Source of the DNA: Cephalotrichum gorgonifer
Taxonomy: Eukaryota; Ascomycota; Sordariomycetes; Microascales; Microascaceae
DNA: 64,000 bases
Direction of reading: 5' to 3'
Assembly (NCBI GenBank): GCA_900312665.1
Contig: ONZQ02000003.1
Coordinates: 764,648 to 828,647 of the forward strand
Positions within the stretch are counted from its first letter, which is position 1, and each line of letters opens with the position of its first letter. The position numbers and the translations under genes are program-made. Below, piece by piece: positions 54,895-64,000 of the stretch. Under the pieces are notes generated by a model. It did no database searches. It had not been told where the DNA came from and worked only from the letters and a program-made list of their open reading frames with translations.

Positions 54895-55834
54895 TGTGAG
54901 AATTTGGAAAAAGTGTTTCTCGTTTGGAGTGGTTACTCAGTGTGCCGTTTGAAGAGGTGCAGACACTGTGATCAAGCTGGGCTGATTTTAGCTCCTGGGG
55001 GAAGCTGTTCTTAGTTCCGGCCTCACACAGGATGCCCTTTATGTCTCTAACAAGCGGGGATGAAACTGATCCACGGCGAAGTCGGAGCACGGCTGAGATC
55101 GCCCAATCCACTCGCTGTCAGGTCTCGCGGGCCAATTCCAGCCGAGACCATGTCTCATCTCCCCTAAATAACTACCGAACTATCCCAATCAGCTAATGCA
55201 CATTACCGTTTTCCTAGTCAATGGAATGTACTATGCCACTGGAACTCGTGTAATGACGCGGCGTAGGATCAGCATTGTCTACGATGCGGAGGTTGCTTTT
55301 CTCACGCTAGTGCCGGGGAATCTTGCTCAACTCCGGACAACTCCCCTCCCTGCCGCTTGGTGGATCTCAACGCGGGGAAAGGCGGAGTAAACAAGGACTT
55401 GGCCCGGTTCCATCCTCATACGACAGGGTGCTGGGAGGGGGGGTTACAGGTCTTGTAAGCGAGCTAACCTATTAGCCCATCTCTCCGATTGGTATATCCA
55501 AGAATCTCTCCAGCTTCGAGTATCGTACATATGCTCATTTTGTCGACCCCATGGGGTACCCCGCATTTCTTCGGCACTAATACAGATATCTAGTGGTATG
55601 TGGATGTTGATCTTCATCGCAAGCAGCCCGCCGCCTTAATAATAGTTCTTAATCCAACAGAGGTGGTTTCCTTTGTCGTCGTCCCCACCGGACCGGAAAT
55701 CATCTCGACACCGTCCTTCTCTTCCTACCACCTCCCAATCAAACGAGAAAATAGTATCGGGAACCTGACACAATCCTGACCCCCTCTTCTTCATCCACAC
55801 GGCACGGCTGCAGCTACGGGCTTAAGCTATTACA
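54895..55834. other. Divergent promoter region of SDR and MFS genes
   Basis: About 940 bp without a gene. Several CGG/CCG words occur but no clear repeated site. A 64-codon frame at 55196-55390 is not supported. Confidence 0.4.
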
Positions 55835-57887
55835 ATGGGCAGCCCAGAGAAAGTCGACGGGGCCGGCTCCCAAGCCGCCAGTATCGACATGGTAGAGAAC
55901 GGGGGGACACAGCATGCCGCCATCCCAGACTTATCCGAAGAGGATCGTGCAATGGAGAAGAGGTCAGAATTTTCCGGGTTATCTGCTCGACCACGTAGAG
56001 GGCAGCATATTTACATACGAGACAGGATCGTGCGGAAGATTGACATTCGCCTCCTGCCGACGACTGCTATCGTCTATTTGCTGTGCTACATCGATAGATC
56101 TAACATTGGTGAGTGGCCTTCATCTTCCTGACCCTCCATATTCGCAAAAGATATGATGCCATAGTTGTTCAGCCTGTCTAATCTTGGCGGTCTACCGTCG
56201 CATCTACTAGGAAATGCAAAGATCCTCAACTCCGATACTGGCAATGATATGTTACAAACTATCCATATCACCGAGTACCAGTTTACTGTTGCTCTGATGC
56301 TGTTCCTTGTCGCCTACTCTATATTCGAGCCTCCTAGCAACGTCGCCTTAAAGGTGTTTTCACCACACAGGTAACCAAGCTCGCCCATATCCTACAACAG
56401 TAAAAAGATGCCAAGTGAATTGCTGCGACGTTCGACTTTGTGTATCCCGATTGAATCAGACTAACAGCCTCCGTCTCGTAATCAGGTGGTTAGCATTCCT
56501 CGTCGTCGGATTTGGCTCCTTCTGCGCAGGCATCGGTGGCACTACGAACGCCGCGGGCGTCACTGCCCTCCGTTTCTTCCTCGGAGCCAGCGAGGCGGGA
56601 ATTTTCCCCGGCATGATCTACTACTTCAGCTTCTGGTACCGCCCGGAAGAGCGAGCCTCACGAATCGCATCGTTCTTGTGTAGTGCTACACTGTCAGGAG
56701 CGTTCGGGGGGTGTATCGCATACGGAGTTGGCCACATGAACGGGCTTGGGGGCCTGGAGGGCTGGCGGTGGCTTTTCATCGTCGAGGGGGCACCATCCGG
56801 TGAGTATACATGATTCTAACGTCTACCCCACCGTGAGATGGGTGAGGTTGAAAGTTACCCAATCACTAGGCTTTGCGTACTAATGAGGCGCTTTATCTAG
56901 TCGTGGTGGGATTCTTGCTCTTCTTCTTCCTCCCTAGCTATCCCGAGCATGTGGGCTGGTTGACTGCAGAAGAAAAGGACCTTCAGGTTCGGAGGATGGG
57001 CATCCACAGTACTGCGAGGTTAGTGACGCATTACATTCCCCGACGCGGTGTTCCATACAAATCTGACACCATATCGTCTCGTGATAGCAAGGAGAAAATC
57101 AACTGGGCGGACGCCAAAGTAGCTTTAAAATCCGGAAGGCTCTTCGTCCACTACTGCACGTATTTCTGCATTGGAAGCGGGGTTGCCTCGCTATCCCTCT
57201 TCTCGCCCACGATTGTGGCAGGTCTGGGTTACAAGGGCCTGAGTGCTCAATTGTACACTGTCCCTCCGTACGCCGTAGCATACGGCGTCACCCTGTTTGC
57301 AGCGTGGCTCTCCGACAGATTGAAGTCTCGCGGCCTCATTGCGGGGACCTCATTCGCGGTAGCAGCCGTGGCGTTCATTATATCTGGTAAGTCATACAAA
57401 CCGGAAGCCACCTCATTCTTCCTTTGCTCTATGCCCGGGCTCCCCCCCCCCAACTACCAACAATGACTTATCCTTAGCGGGGGAGCCGGCCTTTCCATCT
57501 GAAGTATATGCGCTAACACTATCTCTTCCTGGACGAATAGCCGCACTTCCAGGCGACGCCTTCAAGGCCCGCTATGCCCTGCTCTGCATCTCCACCAGCG
57601 GCGTCTTCGGTGGTCTCCCGTCGCTTTGCGCTTGGGTGGGCGACAATTCCCGCACCACGACGGCTGGGGCACTCGCGACGGCTCTCAACGTGGCGTTCTC
57701 GGGCCCGGGGCAGATCATCGGCGTATGGATCTATCGCAAGCAGGACGCTCCGGTATATAGGCTTGGCCACGGGGTCAATGCCGGTCTCTCCACGCTGGCC
57801 GCGGTCTTGAGTTTCGGCCTGATGTTTTATTACCGTAGGCTGAATGCCAAGATGGCCGGAACACATGAGCTGCGATGGATTTCTTGA
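55835..57887 (+). CDS. MFS transporter, ACS family, 503 aa, six exons
   Basis: Model join(55835..56108,56211..56370,56486..56799,56901..57018,57088..57386,57541..57887). A soluble N-terminus of about 70 residues precedes helix 1, which begins RKIDIRLLPTTAIVYLLCYIDRSNIGNAKI, the ACS signature crossing intron 1. GVTALRFFLGASEAGIFPGMIYYFSFWY is helix 4/5 with the family motif. GWRWLFIVEGAPS ends the first half. ARYALLCISTSGVFGGLP and NTTAGAL-like DNSRTTTAGALATAL mark late helices. It is a plasma-membrane importer of organic anions or small amino compounds. Intron 4 (57019-57087) is 69 nt, a multiple of three, without an in-frame stop, so retained-intron product would still be translatable. It is divergent from an SDR. 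Confidence 0.87.
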
Positions 57888-58662
57888 GAAGGGGCTGGCG
57901 CGGTAGGTGCACAGCTATAGGTCTGCAGTGTGTTGGATTTATAGTCCATGTAGATGCTACGCATGATTACAAGGGGCTATGTACACCACACCAGGTTCAG
58001 CTAGAATGGAATTAAAGGTTGAGTTTCTTTATAGATAGCCGCATGCGGAACTCAGGATATGAGATAGTGTCCACGCCCCGTATTATTTGATTTGCAGGAC
58101 AAGGTCGGGGTCGGCGGTCACGATGCTTCTTGCGATGCCTTTAGTGGTTCCTTGTATTCCCATCATGTACATAGGGCCTCGGATTCATGCGACGTGGGTG
58201 AGCATGTCCAAGTTTGGCGTTAATAATTACCGGAACATGAGGAAAGAAACGAACGACCTTTGTGGTGGATCTACGTCTTGTCATCCATGCCCAGGAACCT
58301 CCATGCAGCTTCTCCGCACGGCTGGGGAAGCTAGAAGCACTCCGAAGTAATCCCCGCAACCAGTGGCCTGACAAACCACCCCGCTTCCCTCACTTAGGTT
58401 AGGCGGGATGCAGCATTCCAGCCCGAGTGCTTGCCCGAACCAAGGCTCCCGAAGTAGTACTTCGAATGACAAGTTACCCGCGTGACAATATCCGATCGAC
58501 TCTTCGTCTCCGTGCTCCGATTCGTGGTCGCCTTCAAAGAAAAGGCCTCTCGACGACGTTTCGGAACCCGACGCCTTTCGCCTGTATCTTAGGCCGTCCT
58601 CACCTGGACATAGCCGTTACCTATTTCCCTACCGACCGAGTGGTGGAAAATCAAACAGCAAG
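57888..58662. other. Intergenic promoter spacer
   Basis: About 775 bp between the MFS stop and the next SDR. Only short overlapping frames; nothing recognised. Confidence 0.45.
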
Positions 58663-59731
58663 ATGCCGCCAACTAAAGTTCAACTAGACTCCGGTCTTCT
58701 CCAGCAAGCGGCTGGGAAGACTGTCGTCATCACCGGGGGAGCAAACGGGATTGGAGCAGCGACAGCCACGCTCTATAACCGGCACCGTGCAAACGTGGTG
58801 ATAGCAGACCTTTCATTCGCTCAACAGGCCGCCGACGCACTCATAAAAACACTAGCCCACCCCGCACAGGCCATTTTCGTCCCTGTTGATATACTGGACT
58901 GGGAGCAAATGAAGAATCTTTTCAAGGAGGCAACTCGGCGATTCGGCGGCGTCGATATCGTGGTGGCGAACGCGGGGATCATGGAAACGTCCCCTGTTCT
59001 AGACCTCGATGCCCTCGACAGTGACGGCGACCTTCTCGAGAGCCGGGAAGCCTTCAAGGTATTGGATGTGAATATCAAGGGAACTCTGAACAGTGAGTTA
59101 TCAAGGCACAGCCCACCCTAGCCGCTAGGCAACCTGGGTTCATGGAGACTCGACCCGCTAAAAGACCATCAATATCCACAGCTCTGAGACTGGCCATGCA
59201 TCACATGCGAACCTCGGGAGGTTCAGTAGTGTTAGTAGCCTCGATATCGGGCTACTTCGGCGGCACTGGCGTAGCAGCCTACGTCGCGTCCAAGCATGCC
59301 GTCGTCGGGCTTATGCGGTCTTGTCAGATCTCAGCGGCCAAGTACGGCATCCGCGTTAATGCCGTAGCTCCCTTCTTCACCCCGACACACATCACGGCCT
59401 CCTACGCCGAGAAGTGGAAGGAGGCGGGGCTGGAGGCTAACACGCCCGAGGGCGTGGCGGCTGTTATCTTGCACACGTCGTTGGTTGAGGGAAGTGGAAG
59501 CTGCACCTTAGTACGTATTGTAACGTTTCCACTCATTCAATGCAAGAGGGCCTGTTGCTAACCTATATGTCGGTGTTCTAGACCTGTGGAAGCTACTTGC
59601 GAGAACTAGAGAGCCCACGGACAGAATTGCTGCCTGAGTGGATAGGAGAGGATGTGAGCTTGTTAATGGCCCAGGCAGGGAAACTCTTTGCCGACCTTGG
59701 TGGCTATCCTCTTCCTAAGAAGTCAACCTAG
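58663..59731 (+). CDS. Short-chain dehydrogenase/reductase, 302 aa
   Basis: Model join(58663..59092,59182..59510,59582..59731); donors GTGAGT and GTACGT. The cofactor motif is TGGANGIGAATA (about 23-34), with ADLS after beta 2 (an Asp, favouring NAD). VANAG is the NNAG-equivalent, catalytic Ser in VLVASISGYFGG, Tyr-Lys in AAYVASKHAVVG, and VNAVAPFFTPTHI replaces the usual PG motif. It resembles the 15-hydroxyprostaglandin dehydrogenase-like SDR group of fungi. The last exon (about 49 residues) extends past the usual GG end and is less certain. Oxidises a secondary alcohol or reduces a ketone; the substrate is unknown. It is co-oriented with the MFS transporter and malic enzyme. Confidence 0.83.
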
Positions 59732-60356
59732 TGTATTCACACGATAGGTATTCACACTATAAAATTAGACCCCGTCCGCACAACGAGCTGCCGATATTGC
59801 TGCACCAGGCATCTCATGCTTACCTACTTGGCCACGATTCTATTACTATATTGAAGTACGCTGTATACTTCAAGTTATCATAGGTACGACCGTGGATGTT
59901 GCCCCGGTCGCACAGGCCGTCAGTCGAGGATGCCGTAGAGAACTCGTAGCTTGAGTGTTGGCACGTATGGCGGATGATGCTGAAGGGGAAATAATGCCCT
60001 CGCAAGCATCTATCCCATAGCCGGCATCCGGATAATTAATTTCATGAAACATACTTAAAAACCTTCAAATATCGCAGAAGCACTTGAGCGGAGTAATCCA
60101 ACTATAGAGGGGGTTATGCGGGATATTATCGCCTATTCTAGATTGTACTTATCTCGCATGACGGAAACCCTTGTACGAGAGTGTAATTGCTTTGATGGGT
60201 CTTAGAAAAATCTCCCCACACACCTGGGTTCAGAGCCTACGTCACAGTTCCATCAGACAATCTTTCAACTAAACCACCCTTTTCTAGTTGCGAGCGTAAG
60301 ATTTTCTGGGATTTTCATCCTTTGACAGCTCTTCCAGAAGATTTCGACACCACACC
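59732..60356. other. Intergenic promoter spacer of malic enzyme
   Basis: About 620 bp, AT-richer. Nothing specific is recognised. Confidence 0.45.
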
Positions 60357-62574
60357 ATGAATCTGTCAAAATTTAAACATTTGCCGAGAGCGGCGTATGG
60401 CTCCGTCAAATGTCCGCTGGAAGTAAGTTCCCAAGCTCAGCACATACTCGTAGCCATTCTAGCCCGATCACGATTACTCGTAGCTAAGAGATCGGCTCTA
60501 GGGAACGTCGCTTCTGCACAACTCGCACTATAACAAGGGTTCCGCTTTTCCCGAACACGAGAGAAAGACATTCAAGCTCAGTGGTCTTCTACCGCCGAAT
60601 ATTCAGACACTGGATGAGCAGGTGCAAAGAGCCTACGATCAGTACAGCAGCCGACGGGATGACTTAGCCAAGAACACCTTCATGGCGAGCATGAAGTCTC
60701 AGAATGAAGTTCTCTACTACAGGGTATTAGGGCCCCGGCCCCTCGCTCCTGTTCCTTCCAGTCAGTGGCTTTGTTTTCTGACGCATTATACTTTAGCTTC
60801 TGCAAACTCATTTAAAAGAGATGTTCGGTATCATTTATACCCCAACGGAAGCCGACGCAATCCAAAATTACTCTCGCATATTTCGGAGACCAGAGGGCTG
60901 CTACCTCAGCATAGATGAGCCGGACAGAATCGACGAGTGCCTCACCAGCTTTTCGGGCAAGGATGAGATAGATTACATCGTCGTCAGCGACGGTGAACAG
61001 GTGCGAAACTCCCATCTTCCCTTTGATTATGCCTCATGTGTTAACCTCTTGAGCTCTGATCCAGATCCTGGGAATAGGCGACCAAGGCGTGGGCGCCATC
61101 CTGATTTCTGTTGCGAAGCTGGCTATCGCCACTATCAGCGCGGGTATACACCCTTCGAGACAGCTCCCTGTGGTGCTCGATTGCGGAACAAACGTAAGTT
61201 TGCCGGCCCTAGTTACATTTTTTTCCTATAACACGAGTAACCAATCCAACATACGCGTATAACAGAACAAGAAGCTGCTCGACGACGAGTTGTACCTCGG
61301 ACTCCGGAAACCGCGTGTGCGAGGGAAAGAGTACGACGACTTCGTGGAGAGATTCGTACAGTCCGCGAGGAGGATATTCCCCAATTCGTACATCCACTTG
61401 TGAGATCTATCCTCCCTTCATTCCATGAACTCTCAGCCTCCCTAAAACCGCCTCCGCTGACCATCGCCACAGCGAGGATTTCGGCCTGCAGAATGCAAAG
61501 AGGCTCCAGGACAAGTATCGCTCGCAAATCCCCTGCTTCAACGACGACATTCAAGGGACGGGCTGCGTCACGCTATCCGCACTCATGAGTGCGCTGAAGG
61601 TGAGCGAGGTGAAGCTAGCGGACCTCCGCGTTGTCATCTTCGGCTCCGGGTCGGCCGGTACAGGCATCGCGGACCAGATTCGCGACGCGATTGCCACTGA
61701 GTCGCAGAAGACAGTGTCAGACGCTTCCAAGCAGATATGGTAATTATTTTGGCCCATGCAGTTCCAGCCTAGAACTGTGGACCTAAGCTGATAATCATTC
61801 CCCCTGTAGGTGTTTGGATAAGCCGGGTCTCCTGCTCAGATCCCTAAGCGATAAGCTCACCCCGCAACAGGCGGCCTTCGCAAGGGACGACGGCGAGTGG
61901 GGCGGAGAGGGACTCGACCTGCTCTCTGTGGTGAGGAAGGTCAAGCCGCACGTCCTGATAGGCACATCGACGCAACCAGGGGCCTTTACAGAAGAGATCG
62001 TGCGAGAAATGGCGAGGCACGTGGACCGTCCGATCGTGTTCCCGCTGAGCAACCCGACCCGCCTGCACGAGGCTCAGCCTCAAGACCTCATAAACTGGAC
62101 AGAAGGTCGAGCCTTAATAGCCACGGGAAGCCCATTCCCACCAGTAGAGTTTAACGGCGCTAAAATAGAGATTGGTACGTGGAGGCCCTAGCGGCTAAAG
62201 TCAAGTTTATCACATCCCCTTAATCGCGTGCTAACGACCTCCTAGGGGAATGTAACAACTCAACCGCCTTCCCTGGCATCGGCCTCGGAGTGGTTTTATC
62301 TCGAGCCTCCCTCCTCTCTGAGAAGATGATAGTGGCGGCATCAAAGGCGCTGGCAGACAACAGCCCTGCCCTCAAGGATCCCAAGGCGCCGCTTGTGCCC
62401 GACATCGAGGACGTGCGAGAGCTCAGCGTGAATGTCGCTAAGGCGGTCATCCAGTCAGCCGTCAGTGAAGAATTGGCACAGGAAGAAGGGATTCCGAGTG
62501 ATGAGGATGATCTGAATGAATGGATCCGTGTGCAGATGTGGCGACCTGAATATCGGAGACTTACAAAGGTGTAA
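60357..62574 (+). CDS. NAD-dependent malic enzyme (oxaloacetate-decarboxylating), 571 aa, eight exons
   Basis: Model join(60357..60422,60502..60723,60797..61000,61065..61193,61266..61399,61473..61739,61810..62174,62246..62574); all phases agree. It converts malate to pyruvate and CO2 with reduction of NAD(P)+. Motifs in order: KGSAFPEHERKTFKLSGLLPP, FGIIYTPTEADAIQNYS (catalytic Tyr), RRPEGCYLSI, GIGDQGVGAILISVAKLAI with the catalytic Lys, LPVVLDCGTNN, EDFGLQNA and CFNDDIQGTG (metal ligands), the Rossmann turn IFGSGSAGTGIA, and PLSNPT. Exon 1 is short and has few basic residues (MNLSKFKHLPRAAYG), so it could be a weak mitochondrial presequence. Adjacent to the SDR and MFS genes, it may be a cluster copy that removes C4 acids produced by the pathway rather than the housekeeping enzyme. 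Confidence 0.9.
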
Positions 62575-62918
62575 TTGATGGGTATAGAAAGCCCTGACTG
62601 ATAGTGCTCGATGCTGGCCTATCCAATAATACTGTATTGGAGAAATCCGGACATACACATGTCAGTGTGAATGAGATATCCCTACAGAAAGCACTCAGGA
62701 GGCGCATAGCAGGAGCTATTCTCTTTGTTCGCCTTCATCAGCACACATTAGCCTCTACCGTAGTTCGTTCTACGTCAGTTGAGGGGAAACGATGGTATTT
62801 ATTGGAAAATACAAGTATAGAATTGCATTACGCTCCATGGTAGTCACCGGGGTATACCGCCCTTCCAGTTCGTCCAGGTATTACAGATAATCCCCTAGCT
62901 CCGCAACAGGTTGTCTCC
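62575..62918. other. Convergent intergenic spacer
   Basis: About 340 bp between malic enzyme and GH3 stops. Nothing recognised. Confidence 0.45.
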
Positions 62919-64000
62919 TTACACAACAGTAACCGTCACGTTGCCTCTGAAGTCCTCGCTGGAGGCGCCGACAAACACGGTGAACTCGCCTGGCTCAACG
63001 ACATACTGCATCTTGCGGTCGTAGAGGCCCCACTCCGCAACATCGAGCTCAATCTCGACCTTCTTCGACTTGCCGGCCTTCACGGTGACCTTTTCGAAAC
63101 CCTTGAGTTCGTAACGGGCGATATCCACAGAGGCGATCATATCCTTGACATAGAGCTGGACAACCTCGGCACCGTCGCGCTTGGACTTGTTCTCGACCGT
63201 CACGGAGACGGTGACCTTGTCCGAGGCGGACACCTCGGAATGTGATACCGAGATGTCGGAGAACTCGAAGTCACTGTACGAGAGGCCGTATCCGAACTCG
63301 TATAGGGCGGTGGGGTTCTCAAGAACGTAGTTGCTGCCGAAGACGAGAGTCCCGTTCTCGTACTCTCGGCCGGGGGAGGGCCACATACGAGCGGAGTTGA
63401 GGTGGTTGTAGTAGATGGGGAGAGTGCCGACGTCGTAAGGGAAGCTCACGGAGAGCTTTCCCGAGGGATTAACCTCGCCATACAGGATGTCGGCGAGGGC
63501 GTGACCGCCCTCCTGGGACTGGTAGAACTGCTGAACGAGAGCAGCAGCCTCTTCGGAGATCCACGGCTCGGTAATCGGCTTTCCAGAGCTGAAGACGACG
63601 ATGGTGGGTTTGCCGGTATCTATAATCGCCCTGACGAGGTGGGGCATGGCGCCAATGAGGTTCAGGTTACTAACGTCGATATGCTCGCCGGTGGTGGCGT
63701 TAAGGCCGGACCAGAGCTCGTTCTGGTCGCGCGTCCAAGTTCCAACTACGACAACGGCGACATCGGCAGCCTCGGCGGCGGCAATGGCCTCGGCGAAGCC
63801 AGACTGATCGTTGGACCAACGCTCGCAGCCCTTGGCATAGGTGACTTTGCCCTTGCTGGCCTTCTTGATTCCGTCCAGAGGGGTGACGCCATTCTGCATG
63901 GCCGTGTGGATCACGTAGTCTCCGTACTAGGTGATGGTTAGCAGCAGCCTCCCAGGCAGCCAAAGATGGAGGGTAACTAACGTTGACGTAGCCATGGGCC
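62919..64000 (-). CDS. GH3 beta-glucosidase-type hydrolase, C-terminal part (cut by window edge)
   Basis: Exons complement(join(62919..63926,63982..>64000)); the intron has a GTTAGT donor and CACCTAG acceptor. Visible are the GH3 C-terminal alpha/beta sandwich (AADVAVVVVGTWTRDQNE, IVVFSSGKPI, ALVQQFYQSQEGGHALADILYGEVNPSGKLSVSFP), the loop PSPGREYENG, then LYEFGYGLSYSDF and a fibronectin III-like domain (VTVSVTVENKSKRDGAEVVQLYVKD, YELKGFEKV) ending in VTVTVV. These enzymes hydrolyse terminal beta-linked glucose or xylose from oligosaccharides; the nucleophile Asp and any signal peptide lie beyond the edge. Convergent with malic enzyme, so probably outside the catabolic cluster. Confidence 0.9.

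Overview
This window is nuclear DNA of a filamentous ascomycete (Pezizomycotina, most likely Sordariomycetes; the class is an inference). The signs are genes carrying short introns of about 50-250 nt with GTRAGT-type donors and CTAAC/CTGAC branch points, three Zn2Cys6 regulators, and fungal families such as NmrA-like, ACS-type MFS, chitin deacetylase with CBM18, GH2/GH3 hydrolases and AhpD-like proteins. I assembled 23 protein-coding loci exon by exon, checking that the reading phase is kept across every junction, and one tRNA gene (Glu, CTC). No rRNA, CRISPR, intact transposon or virus-like sequence was seen.

Layout. 1-15 kb: a class I sesquiterpene-type synthase, a secreted chitin deacetylase with a probable GPI anchor, a NIPA-type Mg2+ transporter, and a zinc alcohol dehydrogenase divergent from a 749-aa Zn2Cys6 regulator. 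15-24 kb: a secreted GH2 glycosidase, then a second Zn2Cys6 regulator divergent from an NmrA-like protein, with a perfect 20-bp palindrome between them. 24-38 kb: an accessory block of rapidly evolving families: an F-box protein, a STAND/NACHT-like protein, an AAA+ ATPase with a DUF7025-like N-terminus, and a large ankyrin protein. The STAND-like gene has an in-frame TGA near its 5' end and the AAA+ gene has a one-base frameshift between Walker A and Walker B. The tRNA-Glu gene follows.

38-64 kb: a glycosyltransferase-like protein, an SDR, a SAM methyltransferase, then a dense run that looks like a catabolic cluster: an amadoriase/sarcosine-oxidase-type flavoenzyme, two ACS-family MFS transporters, an M20 amidohydrolase, an AhpD-like protein, a Zn2Cys6 regulator, two SDRs and an NAD-type malic enzyme. 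The window ends inside a GH3 glucosidase. A coherent reading of 43.5-62.6 kb is uptake of an N-substituted (acylated or glycated) amino compound, hydrolysis and flavin oxidation, carbonyl reduction by the SDRs, and channelling of C4 acids by malic enzyme. The substrate is not determined by the sequence.

Four of about 52 introns need a GC-AG donor to keep frame, three of them in two neighbouring genes of this cluster. All functional calls come from motifs read by eye; no database search was run.
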